DNA of 64,000 nucleotides from Liolophura sinensis (Eukaryota > Mollusca > Polyplacophora > Chitonida > Chitonidae), in contig NC_088299.1 of NCBI RefSeq assembly GCF_032854445.1, positions 4,441,001-4,505,000 of the forward strand. Direction: 5' to 3'. Every line of letters begins with the position of its first letter. Positions within the stretch are counted from its first letter, which is position 1. The notes under the pieces are model-generated. The model was given only the letters and a program-made list of their open reading frames with translations. It was not told where the DNA came from and ran no database searches. Below are positions 9,881-21,062 of the stretch, one piece after another. Both the position numbers and the translations under genes were made by a program.

Positions 9881-10757
9881 CTTGTCGTGATGTTTTACAC
9901 GACAACTCTAGATTTAATCTCTGTCAAATAAGTCGTGATGTTTTACAAGAAGACATCAGTAGATTCAGTCTCCGTCAACTGATTCATCATGGTTTAGAAG
10001 AAGACACCAGTAGATTCAGTCTCTGTCAACTGTGTCGTGATGTTTCACAAGAAGAAATCAGTAGATTTAGTCTATGTCAACTGATTCATCATGGTTTAAG
10101 GAAGACATCAGTAGATTCAGTCTCTGTCAACTGATTCATCATGGCTTACAAGAAGACATCAGTGGATTCAGTCTCTGTCAACTGAGTCGTGATGTTTTAC
10201 AAGAAGACATCAGTGGATTCATTTTCCGTCAACTGATTCATCATGGTAAGCACAAAGACGACACCAGTAGATTCAGTCTCTGTCAACTGAGTCTTGATGT
10301 TATACAAGAAGACATCAGTAGCTTCAGTCCCTGTCAACTGTGTCGTGATGTTTTACAAGAAGACATCAGTAGATTCAGTCTATGTCAACTGAGTCGTGAT
10401 ATTATACAAGAAGACACCAGTAGATTCAGTCTCTGTCAACTGAGTCGTGATGTTATACAAGAAGACACCAGTAGCTTCAGTTTCTGTCAACTGATTTGTG
10501 ATGTTATACAAGAAGACACTAGTAGATTCAGTCTCTGTCAACTGAGTCGTGATGTTATACAAGAAGACACCAGTAGATTCAGTCTCTGTCAACTGAGTCG
10601 TGATGTTATACAAGAAGACACCAGTAGCTTCAGTTTCTGTCAACTGAGTCGTGATGTTATACAAGAAGACACTAGTAGATTCAGTCTCTGTCAACCGAAC
10701 TGTGATGTTTAACAAGAAGACATCAGTAGATTCAGTCTTTGTCGAGTTGTGATGTAA
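9881..10757 (+). repeat. 51-bp tandem array, about 17 copies
   Basis: Unit built of GTCGTGATGTTTTACAAGAA, GACATCAGTAGATTCAGTCT and CTGTCAACTGA (51 bp). Because 51 is divisible by 3 and the unit lacks stops in some frames, it yields a 212-codon open frame on + (10074-10712; 17-residue repeat SRDVIQEDTSRFSLCQL) and a 111-codon frame on - (10380-10715). No splice, start or composition evidence supports coding; read as a non-coding minisatellite. Confidence 0.9.
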
Positions 10758-10933
10758 CTTGTCTAACGATTCATTTTTGTGGACTAAATTGAGATGTATT
10801 TAATGAACACACTTTTAACTGATCATCGTTTACTTATAGTTAACTTTGACTTATTATTACAAATACCTACAGCATAGAGAGCAAAACCGGAACAGCGACA
10901 ACCATGTGAAAGTTGAAAAATGGTCACACGTAA

Positions 10934-11024
10934 CCGGCGAATTACGGTGTAAACGGCGAATTACGGTGTAAACGGCGAATTACGGTGTAAACGGTGAATT
11001 ACGGTGTAAACCGTGAATTGCGGC
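10934..11024 (+). repeat. 19-bp tandem repeat inside family A copy
   Basis: Almost five copies of CGGCGAATTACGGTGTAAA. It corresponds to the CCGGTGAAATACGGCC segment present once in other family A copies, so the array grew from an internal piece of the element. Confidence 0.85.
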
Positions 11025-11091
11025 CTCTTTTCAACTGACCTAAGTTAGGGATTTATTCTAAATGGTCATGTAAATGCTTAAATTTATTATG

Positions 11092-11172
11092 TGTTTGATT
11101 TTTGTTGAGCACCCCCGTACTCAAGAATATTCACTTAGGTCTATACGACGTCGACCAGTATTACGCTGGGAT
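11092..11172 (-). mobile_element. SINE-I fragment nested in family A
   Basis: TTTGATTTTTGTTGAGCACC then CCGTACTCAAGAATATTCAC and ACGACGTCGACCAGTATTAC match the SINE-I 3' part in minus orientation. Family A sequence is continuous on both sides, so this is a nested insertion. Confidence 0.7.
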
Positions 11173-11399
11173 GCGTAAATAGTAGCGAATGAGACGTCCC
11201 TGGTACCATGCCTTAAACAGAAAAAAAATACAGTGGTATCAACCGCTATTGATGAGTCGTCACTGATCTAGAATTATTCACAATACTGTGTGGTCATCAC
11301 ATTTAGCATACAGTAACAATAAAACAATGAAAAGGGACCAGACCTCGGAGATGCTTAGTCCATCAACAGAATCTTGGTTTATGCCTATTATCGCCCGTA

Positions 11400-12954
11400 T
11401 TAAGCTATATCTACTACGTGACACGCAGCACCACAAACTCTACACCCCGGCATGTTGGATGCCCATATTACTACAATGAAAAGGCAATTAGAGAACTTTT
11501 ACTAAGGTCGCACCCTGAAGTCATTCTATTCAGTTATCATATACGAAATATATTTTATTTATTAAGCTTATATTTAATTTTTAAAACAATGGGCGATTTT
11601 TGCTGTATAAAGGAGAAGTTAAAAAAGTAAACCGATCATCCGAGATTCGAATTCGACATTGACCATTTCACAACTTTCAGCGTCTTTGACTAATGCAGTC
11701 CTACTTTGCCGACTAAGTTGTGCAAAAGGTGTGCAACAGTAGCCTGTTACAGTGGACCGGTAAGGGCGGTACCATCAGCCCGCCTGAGTTGATTTTGAAG
11801 GCGCGCGGCAGCAGCAGCAGCCTGTTACTGTGAATAAGGGCGGCACCGTCAGCCCCCGTCGCTCACACGTTCGCGGACCCGTTCCTGGCATCCAGACCGG
11901 CATGTAGATTAAGCACTATCACAAGTGCTTTTTGCCAGCTGGTTGATGTATACCTGTATGACACGAGCAAGTGCTTGGCAGCTGGTACTAAACTTTAGTA
12001 GAGATTGCTATTTTGCCCCAATCAGTAGGTCATGTACGTCTACAAGTGACTACTGAGTTAATTTGCCACTGATACTTCCAATAGAACGGTCTACCGATAA
12101 GCAATTGGACGCGGTAAACCTGTTGGCAATCAGCGCCGATATTCTACACGTACGCAATCCTAAATAGCTGGGGATTTTTATCAACCAGGAATTAAGTAGA
12201 GTCAACAGGAGATACCGTTATATCCATTTAACCACTGTACGATATACTGACAGGAAAAAGTCAAACTGGCTTTTGCGCATGGACTGTTTCCCTTCCACCC
12301 CAAAGGAATCTGAACAGAATATGTAATTGACAAGCTCTTCGCTGATAATGTAGTTTAGCAACGCACTGTACAACCTTTCTTGTCATTCTGCCGTTATCCG
12401 TAGGCACGAGGAATGCAAAGAAATGTGTTTTTAACAAGTGCCTAAATTCCTGTTAGTTAAAGACAACAATCTTGAGCGTAAGATCTGACACCGTAAGTGT
12501 CAAAAAAACGCCAGTCGCATGGTTCTGTAACTGACACACGGACCTGCTGGTTCTTATTTTGACAGAACGCTGTTGTAGTGGAAGTTTTGTTTGAACATAT
12601 GCAGACTGCCATTCTTTCTTGGCATGCACTTAATTTTAACTTGATCCTTATCTTTTCTGAAGGCACCAAAGCGTGAATGACAGTGAGGGGAAATATACTG
12701 GAAAAACTTCCCAAATACCAAGAGCGCATAGGACGCAGTCCAAAGTACAACGGGCTCTAGACGCATACCTAAATATTCTACGGTATCGAAAGCGACTTTT
12801 CCAAATGTAAAGCATCAGGTTCGACTTTTACTAGCACTCATTATCAGAAAAGATGGGATAGATACTGGACGATAAATTGATGTGACTACCCACATTATAA
12901 ATATTTCTCATTAAAATTTTGAGATTTTGTAATAATTGTTTTGATCTGACTGCA
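11400..12954. other. no firm gene; small imperfect duplication
   Basis: 11727-11775 and 11811-11857 share AGCCTGTTAC and AAGGGCGGTACCATCAGCCC-like blocks (moderately GC-rich, imperfect duplication). 11918-11995 also has two related AAGTGCTT...CAGCTGGT segments. A minus-strand frame at 12457-12766 includes a hydrophobic start (MRLEPVVLWTASYALLVFGK) but changes frame and has no recognised domain. Confidence 0.3.
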
Positions 12955-13078
12955 GCTTGAGGACTGTGGTGGGTTTCTGTTCGGTTTCCTCTCTCTATAA
13001 TGCTGGCCTCCGTCGTATAGGTGAAATATTCTTGAGTACGGCGTGAAACAAGAATCAAACAAATGAAAAAATAAATAA
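12955..13078 (+). mobile_element. SINE-I 3' part
   Basis: GTGGTGGGTTTCTGTTCGGT, TAATGCTGGCCTCCGTCGTA, ATATTCTTGAGTACGGCGTG and an (A/T)-rich AAATAAATAA tail. 5'-truncated. Confidence 0.78.
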
Positions 13079-13442
13079 TAATTGTTTTGAACATTATATG
13101 TTTGCGAATATCTTGATACATCCAAATGACTGCAACAATTAGCGTTTATAGGTATAAATATGTATGTACGTTTATGGTATAAATATGGGGTTTTACGTCG
13201 TAAAGTATATAGGAATGTCTGATACCGTTACTTTACGAGTATTATATAATATAAATATTATATACATAATAAAATGTTTTCCATCCTAAGCCAAACTGCA
13301 GTCCCAATGAATACACAGATATCATTAAGATCAGAATTATACTTACAGAGAAGCGGGTCATTAATTGAGGATTAATTGAGGAGGAATTGAGTCTGGCTTA
13401 ATGTTAGGGCCTTCCTATTTCTTCCATAATTTTTTATGAACT
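13079..13442. other. no feature recognised
   Basis: AT-rich sequence with a few short local duplications (ATTAATTGAGGATTAATTGAGG at 13360-13382). Confidence 0.35.
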
Positions 13443-13592
13443 GGGCACAGTTGTTCAAAAGTAGATTAGCATGTAAGCCCGGTATTACGACTTTAGTCTG
13501 GACTAAAGCGCCATTAGTTTTGTATTATGTCGAGACGGGTATTAAGCTTTAAGCCTGACATAACATTTAATACACTTTTGAACAACCGGCCC
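13443..13592. mobile_element. MITE with about 30-bp terminal inverted repeats
   Basis: The left end GGGCACAGTTGTTCAAAAGT and the right end (reverse complement GGGCCGGTTGTTCAAAAGTG) are near-identical, and the similarity runs on into ATTA-rich sequence for about 30 bp. The centre holds the palindrome CTTTAGTCTGGACTAAAG. 150 bp long, non-coding. It resembles GGCCGGTTGTTCAAA-type MITEs common in marine invertebrates (from memory). Target duplication not obvious. Confidence 0.72.
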
Positions 13593-14004
13593 TTGGTGTC
13601 GGGTTGCCTCTGTGTTTATTATAATGGATTGATCGGATTTCATTAGTCTTTTTAATGAAGAAGCAAGGAGTACGTGAGTCTTAATTAGGAGTTCGTCCGT
13701 CCTTACAAGAAGGCATCGCGTTCCATCCGCCTTTGTTATAAGCATTCGTCATGTGCTTTTGCTGTTTATTCGCATTACCCAAAATAGTGACTTCATTTTA
13801 ATTTGGTTTATAATTGTTGGAAGCTTGACGATATATTTCTACAATATTTCGTTTATATATTCCGTTGTTGCAGGCCGGCTTCAAGCTGACATATACCCGA
13901 TCTGTATCAGCAGTGACAGAAAGGTTTGAGTCAAATGACTCAAAAATCTTAGTCATGTAACTGAGCTAATTCAACTCCGAAGTTGACCCAGACTTTTCTC
14001 TCAG

Positions 14005-14090
14005 GAAATGAGGCCACATACTAGGACCCCAGGTGACTCTTAATTGATCTTACTACTAACGTCCTAACCACTTGACCAAAGCAGTGCTCT
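14005..14090 (-). mobile_element. possible tRNA-like SINE head
   Basis: On the minus strand, TTTGGTCAAGTGGTTAGGAC resembles a polymerase III A-box and ACCTGGGGTCCTAGTATG a B-box about 40 bp on, the spacing of a tRNA-derived SINE head. No known body follows. Confidence 0.35.
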
Positions 14091-15128
14091 GATTTGAAAT
14101 AACATTTTTTTTCAAATATTGCCCCAAAACTGCAACCTCGATAAGATTAAAAACAGTAGATAGTTCACATTATTGTAGATGCATACAGACCCATACATAG
14201 TTTAGGAATATATTTTAATAAATGCTTAAAATGATGAGAAGAACATTAATTTCTTCTATATGGAACAGCTGAAAAATGGTATAATATTTATACGCATACG
14301 AACACAGGTGGACAACAAAAGTACTGTTTAAGTAGGCCTAATTCCACTTTGGAAAGTTTCTTTGAAATGTATTTGACGAGGACATGAAATGAATACATGA
14401 AAAGCTAAAGTTGAGAACGCTTACAAGTGAAGTTCTGTTATATTTTTGTAGGAATATTTTTGTATAGAATACATTGCACAATTCACAATATTAATGAAAC
14501 GTCAGATGGTAAAACAGCTGTAAGCTAATCGTCTGTCACAGTGTATAAATGGTTCTTTGAAATACAAGCCAGATCTCCATAAAGAAACGTTACAGCAATG
14601 CTTGTGCACATGCAGAAAGAAAAGGAGTCCTTAGCTTATCCAAATGGGCGGAAAAAATTGGTAGGTATAATAGATAGAGTACCGCTTATATTTATTTTTT
14701 GGGGGAAGATGATATTTGTTTGAAAAGATAAAAGGCGACGTGCATAACAGCGTCAAGAGTAGTAATGAGCAACATGGCAGCTGGCAGCAGGTTAAAACGA
14801 GTGTTAATGAGGGAATTATCACAAAACTATGAAAAACACTCTCAAAAAAATTTGGGAAAGTTATGTTCCGCGAGATGTTTACACGCTCATGTAAATAACC
14901 ATGGCTGAATCTTTTATCGACTTTTTGCAAGAAGTGTTATTTATTTTTTGTAACAGAACCACAGAACATTCCACGTAGCATTTGGTACGTGCATACCGAG
15001 GAGTGATCTTGAGAACAGCATTGTATTTATCCATCTTGATACTGAAACAATATTTAGTGCTTTAAAGGTTACGAAAACTGATTGAAAATATAATACTTCC
15101 TAAACGGATGCTACTTAATTTTACATTG
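14091..15128. other. no feature recognised
   Basis: AT-rich, unique by eye, no exon signature. Confidence 0.35.
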
Positions 15129-15129
15129 A

Positions 15130-15195
15130 TTCCAAGAATATTTGACTTATACGACTGAGGTCAGATTTGTCTGTAGATGAAACCAGGTAGACAGC
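15130..15195 (-). mobile_element. SINE-I core fragment, diverged
   Basis: CCAAGAATATTTGACTTATA, CGACTGAGGTCAG and GAAACCAGG match the minus-strand SINE-I tail/core order. Confidence 0.45.
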
Positions 15196-15650
15196 TCAAA
15201 CAAGAAAAGCAATCTTCGCTTGATAGCTAACAGACTATTTAACTTAAGGTTGCTCTCCAACCAGCGCGAAATGGGATTCAAGCAAACAGGCAGCGCTCAG
15301 ATCCACAAAACTTTGTTAATCATATTTTCATAACTTTCCTCCTCAATCACTTCAATTTATGACACTATAGTTTATATACAATTTTCCCTTTTTTAAAGAG
15401 TAAATATTGTAAGAAACCTGCATCTTAGGCATTATTGTAAAAGTGAATCTGAAATTATTCCAACGGCTAAATTCAAATTACTTTGTTATAGCATTTTTCA
15501 CTTTGACTTTGGACGAAAGTAGATTTATAATATAATATCTGCGTCTTTAATTATCCAGCAACAATTAAACAAGCCGGTATGTAGAGTAAAGCATACTGTA
15601 TTGGAAATACCAGTCGTACAATAAACAGTTCTGTGTCTTTTGCGCAGTGC
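15196..15650. other. no feature recognised
   Basis: AT-rich, unique by eye. Confidence 0.35.
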
Positions 15651-15654
15651 TTTC

Positions 15655-16030
15655 TCTACTACCTAGATTATAGTCCCTTAGTGGGACGGGGTTTCATCGC
15701 CCAACGCCCTCTGGGAATCAATCAGTCCTCTGATGTTAGCATTCACATCTCGTAGTCTTACTAAGGATATCTTGACGAGAATTCCGACCAGTGCTATCCA
15801 ACTCTCCTCATACCACCGCCGCATGGTGGCAGGTCGGCCAGTGCGCGGATCGAGATGGCGGGCAAAAACAACCTGGGGAATGTTCTAGCCGAAGTTAGTG
15901 GAAAAGCTGAGCCCGGCTGGGTAGAGGCGGAGGTCTCAGGGAACTGAAGACATCTGGTATCGAGGTACCGCGGGCATTCCAGGGCCGTTACGTGAAGTAT
16001 GTTCCTCTGACGGACCTACGTAAGCATCGT
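15655..16030 (+). other. GC-richer segment with a 30-codon open frame
   Basis: This is clearly less AT-rich than its surroundings. 15855-15947 is ATG to TGA for a 30-residue peptide starting MAGKNNLGNVLAEVSGKAEP. No homology recognised; it could be a small peptide, an exon, a 5' UTR or part of an unknown repeat. Confidence 0.25.
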
Positions 16031-16396
16031 TTAGCCTGGGGCTTGCGGTATTCAAGGTGAAGCACAACGTATCCGCTCGACAAAGAAAGCTTGTATATAC
16101 AAACACCACAAATGCATTCCACGGCCAGATCCCTTGGGCTTTGACCAGTCTTTTGTTTCTCTACTTTACAAAAGCGTTCCAAGTTTTGCCATATATTCGC
16201 CGGCCTATAGAATGCGCAAAACACCATTCCTATACCTTGAAAACAGCAAGAACGAACGTCATGATTGATGTACATACAGGCATGTGTTCATCCAAATATA
16301 CGTCATCTTCTTATTATGTGGACTTCTTTATGATCTCTTATTATAGTTGTTCAAAGCTTGTTGTTCATCAGCTACAGTCTGGTGTGGGTATAAACG

Positions 16397-16455
16397 ATAC
16401 CTCTCGGGAAGTTCGTCGGTAACTTGCCGTTTGTTGATGGCTTCCCCGGACTCAG
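16397..16455 (+). mobile_element. SINE core-variant fragment
   Basis: GGGAAGTTCGTCGGTAACTT then GTTGATGGCTTCCCCGGACT resembles the plus-strand core variant at 6905-6986 and 39.97-40.11 kb. Confidence 0.4.
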
Positions 16456-16737
16456 CCGTATTTCATGTAGTCAAAAGATTGTCGCCATCATATAGGCCAA
16501 AAGTCCAATGGATTCCTGCAGTTCCTGCGTTTTGCTTATATCTCCAGTTCCAGCGTTTCAGTTATATCTATGTTCTGCTTCATGATGGTGTCTAATTCTG
16601 CTTTAACTGGGGACCTGTATATTCACCATGTTGAATTAGATCATCACTTTGGAAATATGAACAGCTGCAGTCAAAGTACAACTGTCATACATATTTCAAT
16701 GTTGACAACTTATATTCTAACATGGTACTCTATCTGA

Positions 16738-16960
16738 ATACTGATTTCACTCAGTCGCCTAGAACATACATTGCGTCTTTCCAACATTATTGAAAACTGT
16801 TGACTGCTTCTCTTCCCATGATTCCGTCCCATTTTCGTACTTTCTTAGTTCTTTGGTGGTTTGTGTTTAACGTTGTTTTGAAGGATTGGCCTTATGATTA
16901 TTGACCTGGAACATACTTTTGGTTGACGGCTGGTATACGCATGTCTGTTTCGATGCATAA
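16738..16960 (-). repeat. dispersed family D, copy
   Basis: Contains TTTCACTCAGTCGCCTAGAA, TTGACTGCTTCTCTTCCCAT, TTTTCGTACTTTCTTAGTTC and, at the far end, GGCTGGTATACGCATGTCTG. All appear reverse-complemented in the copy at 17298-17660, so the two form a large inverted pair with about 340 bp between them. Confidence 0.7.
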
Positions 16961-17297
16961 ATATCATCATATATTTGCATGTATGTTTTCGTAACTGGTC
17001 GTTCTCGCCAAGGATAAGCGACAACGAGATAAACCTAGTGATATATGTTTAAGGAAACAACACTTCGTCTAGTCACGATTGCAAATAGTTTCAGCTGTCC
17101 AACGCACACTTTCAGTAATTAGTGGTGTCGAAAATGCATTGTGCCCAAATCAAACCAAATTTGAAAATATTCTATTTCTGATAGTTTTTTAATTTGCCTG
17201 GCTTAAATTCGCATCGGTACTTGTCGTTTCAATTGGTTAACAGACAATACTTAGATATAGTTAACACGTGTTCATTAACTTGAGAATATGTATTAAT

Positions 17298-17660
17298 CTA
17301 TGGGTAGAAAACAGGCATTCGTATACCAGTCGTCAACCAAGATGGACGTTCCAATAATCGCAAGGCCAAGTCCTAAAACGACGTTTAACACAAACTACCA
17401 AAGAACTAAGAAAGTATATAAAGTACGAAAACAGGACGGAATCATGGAAAGAGAAGCAGCCAACAGACGATGTTGGAAAGACGCAAGGTTTATGTTCTAG
17501 GCGAATGAGTCTAATCTGTATTATGTTTATGCTAGAAAATAACATATCGATAATAAAATATTTATCTCAGTTTCGCTTTGATTGCAACTGTTCATATATT
17601 CAGAGTTACGATCTAATTCAACATGATGGAGATACGGCCCCTATTCCGGGTTAATTCAAC
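17298..17660 (+). repeat. dispersed family D, most complete copy
   Basis: Order of blocks: CAGGCATTCGTATACCAGTC, GATGGACGTTCCAATAATCG, AACGACGTTTAACACAAACT, AAGAACTAAGAAAGTATATA, GGAATCATGGAAAGAGAAGC, GAAAGACGCAAGG, TTTCGCTTTGATTGCAACTG. The same order recurs in at least seven other places in the window. No coding, no terminal repeats recognised. Confidence 0.72.
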
Positions 17661-19425
17661 ACGATGGATATAGGGCCCCTAACCCTGGGTTTAGCGAAAG
17701 TAGACTAGTATAGGCTAGTACTAGTATATGCAATATGCCAAACGAACCTTCGTCTTGTAGCAGAATAGAAAGTTCCGAAATTCTTGACCGTCTGGCCATG
17801 CCTTCAGAGATTTTCCAGTCTTGCAATATGTTTATAACGAGTTGATTAATATATTGGTCTGCTTTTTGTCTATGCAATAAAGACTCCTTTATAAGATAAA
17901 AGTCTGAACGTACGCTTTCACATTTAATTTATTTTGCCTCTGACAATGTATAGCATTGAAGATAAACACAACCCACGTTTAACTCGATATCGAAAATATA
18001 CTATAGGAAGATATGTTACCAGCTACTGTTATAAACTTTGAATCTGTAACTTGAAGATCGACCCCCCCCCTTATTTAGTAACAAGTTACAGCGAGAGCCT
18101 GTAAACAAAGCACTGTTCTGTATGCTTGGTGAATTCGTGCACACGTATGTGCATTGTGCAGTGTTTGGCGTCTCTCCACACGTAATGGGCGCATCGGGGA
18201 TACGATTACAAAACCGCAGCAGCAGTTGTACATTATTATAGGTTTGTGCGTCAGACCGATGTACCTGTAAATGAATGAGGTATTCAGGATGGATGGACCG
18301 ATGAATGGATAATGATTACTGAATGGATACATCGTTAATGAATGAAAAGTCCCTAAAAGCGGAAGAGAATGAATGAGCCAGAAACAGCCACAGTCGAGAC
18401 CAATGGCGGACATACTTTTGTAACACAGACAAAGCAGGATACATACGGTTACTGAAATAATACAACAGAGACACGCTGATTGTATAGATATAGTTTCACA
18501 GAACGTCTTCGTTTTTCTCTCTCCAGAAAGTCTGACCAAAAAGATGGGCAATGAAAACGCTTGTGCCATTGGACAGAAGCCAGGATAAGATATGAATGGG
18601 TTTAGCAAAATGGAAAAGTGTTTATATGGGATAATTTGAGAGCTGTTTCATCGGCGTTCTGCTGGACTGTGGCCATGTCTTAATTTCACTTGGGTGCAAA
18701 CGAAAGCATGTGTGGATTTGTGCCACGCGTGTTTAAGGACATTAAAAGCTTTGAGGTAAAAAGAAAAGCAATCAAGTACCAAGGCTATGGCGTTTCCTGT
18801 CATTCCGTCAGTTATAGGTCACAAGGAAAGATACCATGCACGGAAAAAGTACTGCGTTTCCTTGGAAAAAACCCTGAAAATAAATGAAATTAAGGATGAG
18901 TATTCTTGCATTCCACATCTGTGCACTCGGTTATCTGTTCCGTTTACAGACCTGTCATTTGTACAGCCCGTTATCCATAGACACATTCCACTAGACTGGG
19001 AGAGGCGTCGTATTTGGTGTTCTCGGCCGTGAGCCCCTAAGGAAAGCGTTGTTAAACCCTATGAAAACAACCAAACAAATGAACATAACACGACTTGATT
19101 CTCTAACAAAATTTCTAAGCTGAAAAACAAGGGTACAGATGCAGAAAAACTATCTTGTGAACAGTATTTGTCAACCGTTCAACATGTATATGGTGGAATA
19201 TAACAGTTGGTATAATGTATAACCTTGTTCAAATAGAGACACCACAAGAGCGCAAAAGCACTGCGATGTTTTCATCCGAACAACGCTTACGGATACCTAG
19301 GGTGCAACAGGATTTCGACTTACAATATGCTTATATGAACAGTGCCACAGCACACTTTCCCATCAACGATCAATATATCAGTAAGAACAATGGTTAATCA
19401 TATATAATACCCCTTGATTTTCATC
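17661..19425. other. no gene recognised
   Basis: Includes a C9 run (18062-18070). A 177-codon minus-strand open frame (18075-18608) is rejected as chance. Short ATGAATGGATA-type repeats at 18268-18345. Confidence 0.35.
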
Positions 19426-19433
19426 AAGAGCAC

Positions 19434-19672
19434 AATTTATTTATTTGATTGGTTTTAGTACTTGTACGACGGCGGCCAGCATTATGGTGAGAGGAACCCG
19501 GGCAGAATCTGGGGGAAACCCACCGCCATCCACAGGTTGCTGGAAGACCTTCCCACGAACGGCCTGAGAGGAAACTAACAAGAGCTGGACTTGAACTCAC
19601 AACGACCGAATTGCTGAGAGGCTCCTGGGTCCCCGCGCTGTCGTGCTAACCACCTGGGTCACGGAGGTCCCC
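19434..19672 (-). mobile_element. SINE-I with 8-bp target-site duplication
   Basis: Nearly full-length minus-strand SINE-I. The target duplication AAGAGCAC is at 19426-19433 and 19673-19680. The tail is a short (ATTT)n at 19435-19447. The promoter at TTGATTGG is followed by a short internal deletion (the ACTCAAGAATATTTCACTTAT stretch is missing). The tRNA-like head is intact (GTGACCCAGGTGGTTAGCAC). Confidence 0.88.
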
Positions 19673-19680
19673 AAGAGCAC

Positions 19681-20936
19681 TTAATATGTTACGTTTGGGT
19701 ATTGAGATGAACAATAAGACTAACGTGCAATGATGTGAACAGGTGATATACTCGTACGAATACTGGTTATGCTACATACTACAACATGAGTTCCTGTCCA
19801 GGGTTAATATATTCATTAATTCAGCGATCTTTGAGATATGTCAGCATGATTTCGCAGTAACAGTAACTAACATATCCTTACGAATGATTATCGAGATACT
19901 CAGCTTTAATGAAAAAGTAATGTGACAAAACCTGCTTGAAGCTCTTTAGTGTGAAGTTTTGGTTTGACAGTGGTAAAAAAAAAAACACTATATAAATTTA
20001 TATCTTCATATATATTTATATATGTTGTGGTATCCATGAAATTCGGATTCCCTGAGAGGCCTTCTATCATGAATGATAACTGGCATTAGAAACGACCTGC
20101 GTTTGTTGATATCCGAAGTAATCGTAAACCAGAAACATTCCCTGGAATTCCATCCAATCTCGACAAACAGTTTTATCAAACTCTCGCCAAGGCAAGGGGT
20201 CGTTACTCTTAAAGGTAAACACAACTTGATAGTTTCAGTGATGTTCATTGATAAGCAGCGGGCGTTGAAATAGCTGTTTAACAGAAACATTTCTCTTCTG
20301 ACGAGCGACGGTTCGCCAAGCTCAGTGACGTCAATGTTTATCTGAAGATATCTCGGTCATGTTTAATTTGCCTGTTAAACGCTGTAGCTGTATCAAACTC
20401 CGCAAAATAAAAGAGCCACCGGAATGACCTCTGGACATAACAGACCCCATCTCGGTGAATTAACCACACTTAGATAGTTCAGAGGTTTTATTTCTGATTA
20501 ATGTATAGCTCTCAGCAGAACTTTTCGAGTTAAGCCGAATGATAAACATCGCGTGGGGCAACAAGTGCTCCTCAGTAATGTTGTTTTCTCCTATGTGTGT
20601 TTTTTCCGGTCTCTAAGGAGCATTTAAATGATGAGAGGCAGATAACATTTGTGACATGCTGTAATAAACGTGACGTAATACTGGCACAGATGTTACCACA
20701 GCTCGTTGACTCTGAAATAACAAACAGCAGATTTATGTAAACACCTAAACATATCGAACAAACTAAAACAATGTTTGACTGAAATTCTATTTCGGAAATG
20801 TTGGAAAAGACATGGTGCTTACATCGCGCTTTAAAATAAAAGGATACTGTGACCTATTTCAGCTTTGCACGCATTTGTTCATTTTTTTTAAAGTGTTTTG
20901 AATTCAGCTGGGATGGAAAAGAACACATTCAGTTAT
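19681..20936. other. no feature recognised
   Basis: AT-rich; A/T run near 19976-20025 (including TATATTTATATAT). No exon or repeat family. Confidence 0.35.
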
Positions 20937-21062
20937 GGCACTCACAACGTCGGATATCGCGAACCTATGCACTCACAATGTCGAATATGGCGATCCTAGG
21001 CACTCAGAATGTTGGATATAGCGATCCTAGGCACTCACAACGTCTCAATATCGCAATTCTAT
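20937..21062 (+). repeat. 31-bp tandem repeat, 4 copies
   Basis: Each 31-bp unit has GGCACTCACAATGTCGAATA followed by TGGCGATCCTA, with 2-5 differences between units. Confidence 0.85.

Larger units (their letters stand above)
10877..11365 (+). repeat. dispersed family A, copy 2, with nested SINE
   Basis: Starts GCAAAACCGGAACAGCGACA, includes TGGTCACACGTAACCGG and GCGGCCTCTTTTCAACTGAC, and after an interruption resumes at GCGTAAATAGTAGCGAATGA and GTCACTGATCTAGAATTATT. The interruption is a SINE-I fragment (11092-11172). The segment 10934-11024 has expanded into a 19-bp tandem repeat. Confidence 0.65.

Noticed and set aside
12457-12766. Secreted peptide gene on the minus strand (hydrophobic MRLEPVVLWTASYALLVFGK start)
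   Set aside because: The apparent signal peptide and the Cys-rich downstream part are in different frames with no clear intron; no family recognised.
18075-18608. 177-codon minus-strand open frame with hydrophobic stretches
   Set aside because: No recognisable motif and no supporting repeat or splice pattern; composition looks like translated AT-rich DNA.
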